A stretch of DNA of 64,000 bases, from contig JAJDYR010000044.1 of assembly GCA_022825065.1 (NCBI GenBank), forward strand, positions 62,001 to 126,000, read 5' to 3'. Below the pieces are notes generated by a model that ran no database searches, was not told the DNA's origin, and saw only the letters and a program-made list of their open reading frames with translations. How positions within the stretch are numbered: position 1 is the first letter of the stretch; each line of letters begins with the position of its first letter. The stretch is from a bacterium (lineage in GTDB: Bacteria > UBA8248). Made by a program: the position numbers and the translations under genes. Positions 24,733-33,504 of the stretch are shown piece by piece.

Positions 24733-26187
24733 ATGACGAACCTGGAAAGAGACCTTTTCTCCCTCATCACGCTCGTCAGCAACGTCACGGAGGCGTACTC
24801 CGCCTGCCTGTTCCTTGAAAACAAACGCCGCAAGACCTACCAGCTCACCACCTATCACAGCCTCAGCCCCTACATCCTCGCGGATGCTTCGGTCGATGTG
24901 GGCCAGGGCTTCATGGGTTGGGTTTTGGAGAACAACGAGCCGTTAAGCGTCAATCAATTCGACAAAGACACGCTTGTTCTCGGCTATTACAGCAGGAACG
25001 AGGACATCAAGTCCTTCATGGCGACCCCCCTGCCCTCTTCCATCAACAAAGGGGCACTCGCCATCGACAGCAAAAAAAGCTGGTGCTTCACGTCCAGAGA
25101 CCAAAAGATACTCGCGGGGTTCGCCCAGCAATTCGCCTATCTTGCAGACGGTGCCATGACGAGCGTTCAAATGGAGCGACGCTCCATGAACGTTCCCGCC
25201 TTCAGCAGATACCTGACCTCGCTTCGATCCAGCGAGAACGAAGGTCAATTGTTGAATGCGATATGCCAGGTACCGCGCGAGTTGCTTCCCTTCGACGCCT
25301 GCTTCCTCGTCCTTATTGACGAGGAAGCAGGCTTCCCCCGTCTTGTCCGAACTTCCGGGTTCGGGGAACTCTTTCTGGGCGAAGTCACCATTAGTGAACG
25401 CGCAAGCCTGGCGGGGTATGTACTCAATAAACAAGAAAGCTTAAGGCTCCCGGACCTGAAGGGGAAAAAAGGAACCAGACCACTCTTCCATCATGATGAA
25501 CCCCAGTTCGATGCGCGCTCCGCCGTGTGCCTTCCTCTCACCTCAAAAGGTGAAATTCTTGGCTGTCTGGGGTTCACCAGCAAGCATCGAGCGCAATTCG
25601 ACGCATCTTCTGTCCAACGCGGAGAAATCATTGCCGCTATTGTGGCAGATGCAATCGCAAATCGGAAAAACGAGTTGCGATGGCAAGCACGTTTGGAAAT
25701 CGACACCCTCACCGGCGAACCGAATATACAATACCTGCACTCTCGCCTTCATGAAATTATCTGCGAGGCGGAAACAGGGGGGCGCCAACTCGCTTTGCTC
25801 AGCATCGCTCCCGATGCTTCATCAGAATTCAAGGACATATCTCAGGAAGAGGTCATTCTTCAGCTCTCGAATTCGCTAAAACAGTTCGCTACTGGAAATG
25901 ATATTCTGGTGCGGCATGAGGGGCCCCGATTCCTCTTGTTATTGCAAGACTCCTCCCAGGAATATGCCGAAGCTGTAGCAGAACGAATATTGAACGTCGT
26001 TGATCACACTCCCTTCTATTTCGGCGGAAAAGAGTTCGAAATCACGATTTCAATAGGCGCAGCATGTTTCCCTGAAACTGCGAGAAGCTCAAAACACCTT
26101 ATCCAATCATCTCTTGAAGCACTCGGTTACGCTCAAAAAGGGGGCAGGATAAATCAACTTTGCTTTATGGGGGGAGATAGTTCATGA
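24733..26187 (+). CDS. GAF-GAF-degenerate GGDEF sensor protein
   Basis: 484 residues from the ATG at 24733; an in-frame TTG at 24667 coincides with the promoter and is less likely. Two GAF domains (about residues 5-145 and 165-315) carry the usual AYSACLFLEN / DACFLVLIDE starts and SAVCLPLTSKGEILGCLGF-type ends. The C-terminal ~160 residues follow the GGDEF fold (EIDTLTGEPNIQYLHSRLHE, later SIGAACFPE), but the signature is EGPRF instead of GGDEF, so cyclic-di-GMP synthesis is not expected. It may bind GTP or act as a protein interaction module. No membrane segment; cytosolic. The MreB paralog gene overlaps its end by 4 bp. Confidence 0.82.
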   Translation: MTNLERDLFSLITLVSNVTEAYSACLFLENKRRKTYQLTTYHSLSPYILADASVDVGQGFMGWVLENNEPLSVNQFDKDTLVLGYYSRNEDIKSFMATPLPSSINKGALAIDSKKSWCFTSRDQKILAGFAQQFAYLADGAMTSVQMERRSMNVPAFSRYLTSLRSSENEGQLLNAICQVPRELLPFDACFLVLIDEEAGFPRLVRTSGFGELFLGEVTISERASLAGYVLNKQESLRLPDLKGKKGTRPLFHHDEPQFDARSAVCLPLTSKGEILGCLGFTSKHRAQFDASSVQRGEIIAAIVADAIANRKNELRWQARLEIDTLTGEPNIQYLHSRLHEIICEAETGGRQLALLSIAPDASSEFKDISQEEVILQLSNSLKQFATGNDILVRHEGPRFLLLLQDSSQEYAEAVAERILNVVDHTPFYFGGKEFEITISIGAACFPETARSSKHLIQSSLEALGYAQKGGRINQLCFMGGDSS

Positions 26188-27221
26188 AATTACATTTTGT
26201 AAAGCGTCTCAGATCTTGGATGGGGCCCAATATCGCGATGGACCTGGGGACAGCGAATACTCTGGTTTACACAAAAAATGCTGGAATCGTTCTTGATGAG
26301 CCCTCCGTTGTTGCCTTGAACTCGAATAATGGAGGAGGTGTTCTCGCTGTAGGGAAAAAAGCCAAGGAAATGTACGGCCGGACTCCAGATTCCATTCGGA
26401 CAATTCGTCCCATGAAAGATGGAGTAATTGCGGATTTTGACGTAACAAAAGCAATGATACGCCATTTCGTTGGCACAATAGTACCTAAAAGATCTTTCAG
26501 CCGACCTACAATGATGGTCTGTGTTCCTTCAGGAATCACCAGCGTTGAAATGAAAGCCGTAATTGATTCCGCCACTCAATGTGGGGCCGGCAAGGTCCAT
26601 TTAATCGAAGAACCCATGGCTGCGGCTATCGGAAGTAAGCTCCCAATCCATGAAATCGCCGGCTCCATGATTGTTGATATTGGGGGAGGAACAACCGAAA
26701 TGGCCGTCATCTCTCAATATGCCGTTGCATATTCAGAATCCCTGCGCATGGCGGGAGATGCAATGGACGAATGCATTCAACGCCACATCAAAAGACACCA
26801 CGGTTTATCGATCGGCTCATTCGAGGCTGAACGCGTTAAAATGGAAATTGGAGCAGCAGCTCCACTTACAGAGCCGCTTGAAATGGAAATTTCTGGCGCA
26901 GATGTTTCCACGGGCATGCCCCGCACCATCAAGTTATCCGATGAATCAGTGCGAGAAGCCCTCGATGGTCCTGTAAAAGCCATTGTTGAATCAATTCGAA
27001 AAGCACTGTCCAAAACAAGCCCTGAACTCGCTTCAGACATTTACCGAAGAGGAATCGTTTTAGCTGGCGGCGGCTCACTCCTGAAAGGACTTGGGACCAG
27101 GCTCCATGAAGAAACGGGTCTCCCTATTTATAGAGTAAAAGACCCACTAACCACAGTCGTCCGTGGTACTGGACACGTACTAGACCACTTAAAGGACTTC
27201 AAGCAAGTCTGTCTGAACTGA
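26184..27221 (+). CDS. MreB-family actin-like protein (orphan paralog)
   Basis: 345 residues, standard MreB length. The actin-fold motifs are intact: phosphate 1 MDLGTANTLVY, connect region PMKDGVIADF, phosphate 2 MIVDIGGGTTEMAVI and adenosine GIVLAGGGSLLKGLG. An N-terminal basic/amphipathic stretch (KLHFVKRLRSWMG) may hold the filament to the membrane. Canonical mreB is followed by mreC and mreD; here it is preceded by a GAF/GGDEF-like sensor with an ATGA overlap and followed only by a small unknown gene, so this is likely a second MreB with a regulated or special role. A/T-ending codons are more frequent than in the backbone. Confidence 0.9.
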   Translation: MKLHFVKRLRSWMGPNIAMDLGTANTLVYTKNAGIVLDEPSVVALNSNNGGGVLAVGKKAKEMYGRTPDSIRTIRPMKDGVIADFDVTKAMIRHFVGTIVPKRSFSRPTMMVCVPSGITSVEMKAVIDSATQCGAGKVHLIEEPMAAAIGSKLPIHEIAGSMIVDIGGGTTEMAVISQYAVAYSESLRMAGDAMDECIQRHIKRHHGLSIGSFEAERVKMEIGAAAPLTEPLEMEISGADVSTGMPRTIKLSDESVREALDGPVKAIVESIRKALSKTSPELASDIYRRGIVLAGGGSLLKGLGTRLHEETGLPIYRVKDPLTTVVRGTGHVLDHLKDFKQVCLN

Positions 27222-27244
27222 TATTCAAGAGCACCACCCCCCCA

Positions 27245-27284
27245 ACCGGGGACCCGGCCCCATGCGCAATACCGGGTCCCCGGT
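27245..27284. other. Perfect 13-bp inverted repeat after mreB-like gene
   Basis: ACCGGGGACCCGG (27245-27257) and CCGGGTCCCCGGT (27272-27284) with a 14-nt loop. No T-run follows, so it is a transcript-end or stability hairpin rather than a classical terminator. Confidence 0.6.
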
Positions 27285-27395
27285 CCCTTCCGGCAGAATG
27301 ACTGTAGAGAGATTTTACTACCATAAATTATCCGGTAGAATTAACACATATTTATCCTTGGTTTTTTAAACCTTTTGTTTCAACAGGAAAGAAAA

Positions 27396-27668
27396 ATGAC
27401 TTTCTCACAACAAGGCGATTCATACTCATTCGAGACATCCATAGAAGACATGAAACTAGTTTACAGGATCCTGCATCGCCATATCGGAGAGCACCTTGAG
27501 CTTATGGATAGTGCGTTCATGGATGAATTACAAATCGCGCTACAAAAAAAAGCTCAAAAAGAAGGAGTGGATATCGGCCATCACGGTGCATGGGACTTAT
27601 GGTTGGGTAACGATGCGACAACCCCATGTGAGGAACGTGTAAAAAAACGAAAAACATTCGATAGTTAA
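27396..27668 (+). CDS. Small hypothetical protein
   Basis: 90 residues from the ATG at 27396, with AGGAAAG just upstream. The sequence is hydrophilic, with helices (IEDMKLVYRILHRHIGEHLE, then LQIALQKKAQKEG) and a C-terminal basic tail. It looks soluble and helical; a motif DIGHHGAWDLWLG follows. No family recognised. It lies 174 bp after the MreB paralog and convergent with aroE, overlapping its 3' end by 4 bp. It could belong to the sensor/MreB locus or be independent. Confidence 0.6.
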   Translation: MTFSQQGDSYSFETSIEDMKLVYRILHRHIGEHLELMDSAFMDELQIALQKKAQKEGVDIGHHGAWDLWLGNDATTPCEERVKKRKTFDS

Positions 27669-28543
27669 CTCTCGCCTCCGAGACGTAATTCCAATGATTG
27701 ATTTAAAACTTCCATCACTATATCTGTAGGCATATCCACTCCCGTCCACATCTTCCAAGCAGCCGCTGCTTGATATACCAGCCAACCCGTTCCGCGAACA
27801 ATTTGAGAGCCAGCCCGTCTGGCTGCTTTCAGAAATTCCGTATCAGGAGGAATATAGACCGCATCCGAACAGATACAATCCTCAGGTATGGCGTTTTCGG
27901 GAATCGGGGTGGTCGCCATACGCTCGGCGTCTCCCCACATCCCGAGGCTTGTCGTATTCACGATAATCTCACAACCATCTGCCACTGAATACAGATCGTC
28001 TAAGCCACCGCCATTTACCTTGGAAGAAGGAACACTCTTCTCCACAAATTGCGCCAACTCCAATGCTTTGTCATATGTTCGATTTCTAATATCAAGGTGA
28101 GCCGCTCCGCACTGGGCTATTTTGACGGCAATAGCTCTTGCTGCCCCTCCTGCACCCAAAACAAGACATTTTTTTCCCCTGGGATGCTCTCCCGTTGTTT
28201 CCTCCAAAAATCGGAGCCAACCAATACCATCCGTATTGTGGCCGACAAGATTCCCATCTTCTTCAAAAACTATCGTGTTTACTGCACCCATCAAACGGGC
28301 ATCTTCACTCAATTCATCCATGAGTTTGGCGACAGCCACCTTATGCGGAATCGTGATTGTGAGTCCGCGAAATCCCATCGCCTGGGCTCCTCGCACGGCT
28401 TCTTCCAAAAAATCCGGGTGCACTTCATAGGCCAGATAGTGATAATTCAAACCCAACACTTCAGCCGCTTTGTTATGCAGTACAGGTGATAAAATATGGC
28501 CAGCCGGATATCCAAGAACTCCCAATGGGATCGGATTTGTCAT
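27665..28543 (-). CDS. aroE: Shikimate 5-dehydrogenase-like protein
   Basis: 292 residues. Shikimate dehydrogenase reduces 3-dehydroshikimate with NADPH in aromatic amino acid synthesis. Family marks include the N-terminal substrate loop (GYPAGHILSPVLHN), the catalytic Lys in ITIPHKVAV, GAVNTIVFEEDG, the Asp in HNTDGIGW, the Rossmann VLGAGGAARAIA and the C-terminal GTGWLVYQAAAAWKMWTG. One of the two serines that usually contact shikimate is Ile here (H-I-L-S in place of H-S-x-S) and the Asn of the 'NVTxP' strand is Ile, so a shikimate-like or quinate-type variant is possible. It is outside any aro operon and in accessory-type DNA. Confidence 0.85.
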   Translation of the reverse strand: MTNPIPLGVLGYPAGHILSPVLHNKAAEVLGLNYHYLAYEVHPDFLEEAVRGAQAMGFRGLTITIPHKVAVAKLMDELSEDARLMGAVNTIVFEEDGNLVGHNTDGIGWLRFLEETTGEHPRGKKCLVLGAGGAARAIAVKIAQCGAAHLDIRNRTYDKALELAQFVEKSVPSSKVNGGGLDDLYSVADGCEIIVNTTSLGMWGDAERMATTPIPENAIPEDCICSDAVYIPPDTEFLKAARRAGSQIVRGTGWLVYQAAAAWKMWTGVDMPTDIVMEVLNQSLELRLGGES

Positions 28544-28748
28544 GAATGCTCTCCTTCACATCATTCCATCAAGTAATACAGCATTCGTGATCAACTTGTA
28601 GCTATTAGAATATATACATAGACTAGATTTTTCGGAGCCTATTCGCAATGGAGAGATCACCGCATCTCTTTGGATATTTGAGAGCCTGCGAAGCTCAACA
28701 TCGGACAAAAAACCAGGCATCCACATACGCCACATATTTGAGGGCCTC

Positions 28749-31013
28749 ATGAATGAATTTAAGGTAGCTGGGAAAAACATCCCCAGATACGATCTGCCGG
28801 ATAAAGTTGTAGGCACGGCAAAATTCGCAGCAGACGTCACTGCAGTGCAGCCCCTTGTTGGTTTAATTCTCAGAAGTCCACTGCCACACGCTCGTATCGT
28901 TTCTATAGACACGAAGAAAGCAAAAGAAATACCGGGCGTGCGAACCGTACTGAAAGGCAATGATTGCCCCCCTCATCTTTTCGGTCTTGAGATCAAAGAT
29001 ATGTGCTGGCTGGCTCGTGATGGGTATGTCCGATACATCGGAGACCCTGTTGCAGCCATTGCAGCTGAATCGATAGATGCCGCTCAGGCGGCGCTTGATT
29101 CTATTCAGGTGAACTATGAAGCCCTTGAACCTGTGGTGGACCTTTTGGAAGCGCGTGACGGCAAGGGTCCACTCGTACATGAAGATTGGGAAAAAATAGG
29201 CTTAGGCCCCAATAGAGAAGGGAATGTAATCGGTCGCTATGAAATGGCCATGGGCGATGTAGGCGCCGCTATGGAAAAAGCAGACCACATATTCGAACAC
29301 ACATTCCAAACCCCATACGCGCATTCTGGATATATCGAACCTCATGCCTGTACGGTGGAGCCGGGGGCCGATGGAAAAATCACGATTTGGACAACAACGC
29401 AAGCACCCTTCGTCATCCGCGACCAAGTCGCAGCGGCTTTGGGGATTACGTTGACGAAAGTAAAAGTCATCCCCACGGAAATCGGCGGTGGATTCGGGGG
29501 TAAGATTCATTCGTTTGTTGAACACATCATCGCATTGCTTGCTCTCAAAAGCGGGCGCACCGTGCGCCACGAGATGACGCGTGAAGACGATCATAATGGT
29601 GTCGGTCCCAGGCAAGGGTTACGAATACACTTAAAAACCGGAGTAACCTCTGATGGCAAAATTCTAGCTCGCGAAACAGATGTCATCGTCGACCACGGCG
29701 CATATGGCCCCGGCGCTCCGACGCAGGCGAGTTCGCGCATTCCGATGTTTACCAGCTGCTACAACATCCCTGATTGTTCAGTGACAATGGCGAGCGTCTA
29801 CACAAACGGACCCATATGCGGCTCGGTGAGAGGACCATGCGGGCCCCAGTGCTTCTTCGCAACAGAGGTGCATCTCGACATCATCGCGCGCGAACTAGGC
29901 ATCGACCCCTTTGAAATCAGGAGAAAAAACGGCATTCGAAAAGGCGATACCGGCTTGTTCGGTACGCAAAAAGACGACGGCATGCTCAAAGTTTTGGAAA
30001 GCACCGCCAAAGAAGGAAACTGGGGCGAAGCTATCGAAACGAATGTGGATTTGGAAGGTCCTGGCTGGAAGCTCGGTCGGGGCCTTGCCGTTAGTTTTTG
30101 GCGCGGAAGTGGCGGGGCTTCCGCGTGCACGGCGCGCTTAAATGCAGACGGTAGCATCCAACTCCTCAGTGGCTCCGTGAATCTTACGGGCGCAACAACC
30201 TCAATGTGCCAGATTGCCGCGGAAATGATGGATATCGGCTTTGAGCAAGTATCTTTTGACAGCGGCGATACTGACACCGCTCCGGAATCCATTCACGCGG
30301 CGGGCAGCATGCTGACCCGCTCAATGGGCGCCGCCGTGATTGTTGCCGTAGACGATTTGAAAGAAAAAATTCGAGGCGTAGCCGCTGAAAAACTTGAAGC
30401 CGACCCGGATGATTTAAAAATAGAAGGAGGGTGTGTATCTTCGATATCTACTCCCGAGCGCTCCATGTCATTGAGTGAAGTGGCGAAAGTGGCGCCAGGG
30501 ATTTCAGGTTATATTATGGGCCAAGGTGAAACGCAGACGCCGGCTTTTTGCCCCATTTACACGGCGCAAATCGCGGAAGTGGCCGTAAATCTGGATTCGG
30601 GTGAGGTCAAAATTTTGAGACTGGTTTGTTCACAGGACGTGGGCTTCGCCATGAACCCTATTTCCGTCGTCGGCCAAATGGAAGGTGGGATGCTTCAGGG
30701 AATCGGTTTGGCGCTTATGGAGGAACAGCCTCGAGACGAGGCCGGCAATATCTTTGGTGGAACTCTCCATGAATATCTTCTGCCCACCAGTCTGGATGTA
30801 CCCGAGTTGAAAACCGTGATGGTTGAGAACAAGGCGGATGATACGCCTTACGGTATGAGAGGTGTCGGCGAACCGCCCATACTTGCAGCCCCCGCTGCCA
30901 TCATGAACGCCATCGCCGATGCGGTGGGGGCTCGGTTTTTCGATATCCCGGTGGGCCCGCATCACATATGCGAAGCGATCGGAAAAAAGAGCGAAACACA
31001 GAAAACGCGATAG
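28749..31013 (+). CDS. Xanthine dehydrogenase/aldehyde oxidase family molybdenum subunit
   Basis: 754 residues, full length for the large, molybdopterin-binding subunit of CoxL/XDH-type hydroxylases. The N-terminal ~120 residues form the aldehyde-oxidase hammerhead domain (RYDLPDKVVGTAKFAADV). Later motifs include GGGFGGK (cofactor binding), the GSVRGPCGPQCFF segment and the catalytic Glu in GMRGVGEPPILAAP. The enzyme would hydroxylate a heterocycle or aldehyde. FAD and 2Fe-2S subunits are normally encoded next to it; neither is present here, so it must work with distant partners or be a different, simplified type. GAGGG precedes the ATG. Confidence 0.9.
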   Translation: MNEFKVAGKNIPRYDLPDKVVGTAKFAADVTAVQPLVGLILRSPLPHARIVSIDTKKAKEIPGVRTVLKGNDCPPHLFGLEIKDMCWLARDGYVRYIGDPVAAIAAESIDAAQAALDSIQVNYEALEPVVDLLEARDGKGPLVHEDWEKIGLGPNREGNVIGRYEMAMGDVGAAMEKADHIFEHTFQTPYAHSGYIEPHACTVEPGADGKITIWTTTQAPFVIRDQVAAALGITLTKVKVIPTEIGGGFGGKIHSFVEHIIALLALKSGRTVRHEMTREDDHNGVGPRQGLRIHLKTGVTSDGKILARETDVIVDHGAYGPGAPTQASSRIPMFTSCYNIPDCSVTMASVYTNGPICGSVRGPCGPQCFFATEVHLDIIARELGIDPFEIRRKNGIRKGDTGLFGTQKDDGMLKVLESTAKEGNWGEAIETNVDLEGPGWKLGRGLAVSFWRGSGGASACTARLNADGSIQLLSGSVNLTGATTSMCQIAAEMMDIGFEQVSFDSGDTDTAPESIHAAGSMLTRSMGAAVIVAVDDLKEKIRGVAAEKLEADPDDLKIEGGCVSSISTPERSMSLSEVAKVAPGISGYIMGQGETQTPAFCPIYTAQIAEVAVNLDSGEVKILRLVCSQDVGFAMNPISVVGQMEGGMLQGIGLALMEEQPRDEAGNIFGGTLHEYLLPTSLDVPELKTVMVENKADDTPYGMRGVGEPPILAAPAAIMNAIADAVGARFFDIPVGPHHICEAIGKKSETQKTR

Positions 31014-31109
31014 AATTCTTAAATTCACAGCGGAGATGAGCGCTTTCGGTTTCTTAGACATTTTTATCGTCTTTGGGCTCGAAGACTTTAGTTACTCTGA
31101 TATGTAGTT

Positions 31110-32033
31110 TTATGAAACTTGTGGGATTTCGGTTTGAATGGCGCGCAGAAGGTGGCCATCCAAATACCACTTCATTGCTTTGACATTCGAATCATCACTC
31201 AGAATCGTGATGGCGCCGCATCTTAGCCATTCGTTTCTTCTTGTCCGCCAAGTCCAGATAAGCACGCCTCGACAACCGTTGAGCCAGACAGGGCTAAAAG
31301 TCAGCTTTTCTCCCATTTGTCCAAGAAGCTCCATACAGGCCACGGCTACAAAATCATCACCCGTTCTTCGCTCGCCTCGGACGACAAGCTCTACATCCGG
31401 CGACATGAGCCCTTGCATCAATACTTTGTCTCGAAATCCGAGCACCTCGACAAATCGCTCGAATACCCGCGATCCTTTTTCCTGTTCATCGGTGGACGAG
31501 AAGAAAAGATTCTTTCCCCAGTACTTATGAATTTGCGCTCGTTTTTTATCCGCATAATCGGCAATTTTGAAAACCTCTTGAATCTTTACTCTCATTGTGG
31601 ATGCCGCGATCCGGTCACCATCTTCGACCCCGTCCCGAAGCACGACAACAGAGCGCTGTTCGGGCGTCATATATTGGAGAGGGAATAAAAACTCGAGCGC
31701 AACGCTTGGCCATACAACACCCGCATCCATCGATTTGGTCACGCCATTCGCACTTGAACCCATCGTTTGTATCAAATCGGGGAGGTCGAACTCTTTCAAC
31801 TCTAACGGTTTTTTCTCTCTCAATCGAGAAAGCGCCGCTTCCGTACATGCTGTGTACAACCACTCAGGATGATCTTCAATATTCTCCAGGGCCGGGCCCA
31901 TCTCAATCGCTCGCAACATGGTATCTTGGACGATGTCATCCGCATCCAAAATGCTTCCTGTAAGCCGATAGGCGTGTTGGCGCATTACTCCCCAGTATTC
32001 TTGAGTGTATTTTTCAAGATCTATCATTATCAA
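31110..32033 (-). CDS. ECF-type sigma factor with C-terminal SnoaL-like domain
   Basis: 307 residues. Region 2 is recognisable (YTQEYWGVMRQHAYRLTGSI, DADDIVQDTMLRAIE), and region 4 begins with MTPEQRSVVVLRDGVEDG. The helix-turn-helix part is followed by an extra ~130-residue domain (RFVEVLGFRDKVLMQGLMSP, VELVVRGERR, WLRCGAITILSD) like the SnoaL/NTF2 extension of ECF41/SigJ sigma factors, which regulates their own activity. It is the last gene of a minus-strand operon, 3 bp after the CoA-transferase B gene. It most likely controls genes linked to that metabolism. Confidence 0.8.
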   Translation of the reverse strand: MIMIDLEKYTQEYWGVMRQHAYRLTGSILDADDIVQDTMLRAIEMGPALENIEDHPEWLYTACTEAALSRLREKKPLELKEFDLPDLIQTMGSSANGVTKSMDAGVVWPSVALEFLFPLQYMTPEQRSVVVLRDGVEDGDRIAASTMRVKIQEVFKIADYADKKRAQIHKYWGKNLFFSSTDEQEKGSRVFERFVEVLGFRDKVLMQGLMSPDVELVVRGERRTGDDFVAVACMELLGQMGEKLTFSPVWLNGCRGVLIWTWRTRRNEWLRCGAITILSDDSNVKAMKWYLDGHLLRAIQTEIPQVS

Positions 32034-32036
32034 AAC

Positions 32037-32714
32037 TCAATCACTCGCAAACATCTCGCACAAGTCTGAAGCTACAAGCAAATCCGCCTCGGTTTTGTCC
32101 CGCACATCATTTTCGCTCACTCCAGGAGCAATTTCACATAGCAAGAGCCCGTCGGTCTCTACCGTCATAAACGCGAGATCGGTGATGATGACATCTACTA
32201 CGCTTTTGCCGGTTAAAGGTAGAGAACATGCCTTTACAATCTTCGGCACACCCCGTTTTGAAACATGCTCCATAGTGAGGATAACTTTTCGGGCGCCCAC
32301 GACGAGATCCATCGCACCTCCCATGCCGGATATCATTTTGCCAGGGATTGCCCAATTCGCCAGGTCACCATTCCCGGCAACTTCCATTGCACCTAGTATG
32401 GTGACGTCTATATGCCCACCTCTGACCATAGAAAATGAAGTGGCGCTATCAAAATACGAACCTCCCGGCATAATCGTCACGGTTTCTTTGCTGGCATTCA
32501 GCAGGTCGGGGTCTTCATCTCCTTCATATGGAAATGGTCCTACCCCCAACACACCGTTCTCCGAATGTATGGTGACGCCATATTCCTCAGGTATGTAATT
32601 GCTCACCAAGGTAGGTATGCCCAGCCCGAGATTGACATACCCACCCCGAGGCACTTCCATGGCTGCTCGCTTCGCAATTTCATGTCTGCTCAAAGGCAAA
32701 TCAACTCCCCCCAA
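32037..32714 (-). CDS. 3-oxoacid CoA-transferase, subunit B
   Basis: 225 residues. The catalytic glutamate lies in the ENGVLGVGPFP motif (HSENGVLG, the S-ENG box of family I CoA-transferases), followed by PGGSYFDSATSF and the MGGAMDLVVGARKVI stretch. It works as a heterodimer with subunit A, transferring CoA between succinyl- or acetyl-CoA and a 3-oxoacid. A TTG at 32714 is the likely start; it overlaps the A-subunit gene by 14 bp, so the two are coupled. The sigma factor gene follows 3 bp later. Confidence 0.9.
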   Translation of the reverse strand: MGGVDLPLSRHEIAKRAAMEVPRGGYVNLGLGIPTLVSNYIPEEYGVTIHSENGVLGVGPFPYEGDEDPDLLNASKETVTIMPGGSYFDSATSFSMVRGGHIDVTILGAMEVAGNGDLANWAIPGKMISGMGGAMDLVVGARKVILTMEHVSKRGVPKIVKACSLPLTGKSVVDVIITDLAFMTVETDGLLLCEIAPGVSENDVRDKTEADLLVASDLCEMFASD

Positions 32715-33429
32715 GGCCTTCTCGGGACCGATTCGTCATGATTTCGATAGGTTTCTCTATATCTTCACCTAAAACTACACGCTGTACAAAAATCCCGGGC
32801 GTATGCACATTTTCTGGGGCAATTTCACCGACGGAAACAATTTCTTCAACTTCAGCGATAGTCACTTCGGCGGCAGTAGCCATGACAGGATTAAAGTTTT
32901 GAGCGCTCATCCTGTATATCAGATTCCCACGCTCGTCCCCCTTCCAAGCCTTGATGAAAGCATAATCCGATCGAATGGGCTCTTCAAATATGTATTCTTG
33001 CCCGTCAATAATTCTCGTCTCTTTTCCTTCAGCCACTACGGTACCTGCTCCCGTTGGCGTAAAGAAACCACCGATGCCGGCTCCACCTGCTCGAATTCGT
33101 TCTATGAATGTTCCTTGAGGCGAGAGTTCTACTTCGATTTCCCCTCTCAAAGCTTGCTCTTCATATGATTTGCAAGCTGGGCCCACACGACTGGCGACAA
33201 TAGAGCGGATTTGTCGATTTTCAAACATCATACCCACGCCCCAACCGTCCACTCCACCTGCATTTGACACCAAATGGAAGTCACCGACATCTTTTCTTTC
33301 ACTTAATGCTTTACATAAATTATGGGCCATTCCGCATATACCAAACCCACCGATAAGAATAGATGCGCCTCTGGGAATATCCGAAACAGCTTCCATGGAA
33401 CTCGTTATAATTTTGGACAAACGAACCAC
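32701..33429 (-). CDS. 3-oxoacid CoA-transferase, subunit A
   Basis: 242 residues, full length. The glycine-rich GGFGICGMAHNLCKAL region near the N-terminus and GAGIGGFFTPTGAGTVVAEG (CoA-binding) are conserved in ScoA/AtoD-type subunits. The start is GTG at 33429 with GAGG upstream. It pairs with the overlapping B-subunit gene. The operon order hydrolase, permease, CoA-transferase A, B, sigma factor suggests uptake and activation of a keto-acid or carboxylate, but the substrate cannot be named. Confidence 0.9.
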   Translation of the reverse strand: MVRLSKIITSSMEAVSDIPRGASILIGGFGICGMAHNLCKALSERKDVGDFHLVSNAGGVDGWGVGMMFENRQIRSIVASRVGPACKSYEEQALRGEIEVELSPQGTFIERIRAGGAGIGGFFTPTGAGTVVAEGKETRIIDGQEYIFEEPIRSDYAFIKAWKGDERGNLIYRMSAQNFNPVMATAAEVTIAEVEEIVSVGEIAPENVHTPGIFVQRVVLGEDIEKPIEIMTNRSREGLGGS

Positions 33430-33504
33430 CTCGATGACAAACTATTAATTCTTCATGCTCGAATTGCTCAAGAATTTAAACATCAATATTCTAATGTAAT
33501 TTGG

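Noticed and set aside
27245..27284. Inverted repeat after the MreB paralog as a classical terminator
   Set aside because: No run of T follows the stem, so it is listed as a hairpin of unknown role.
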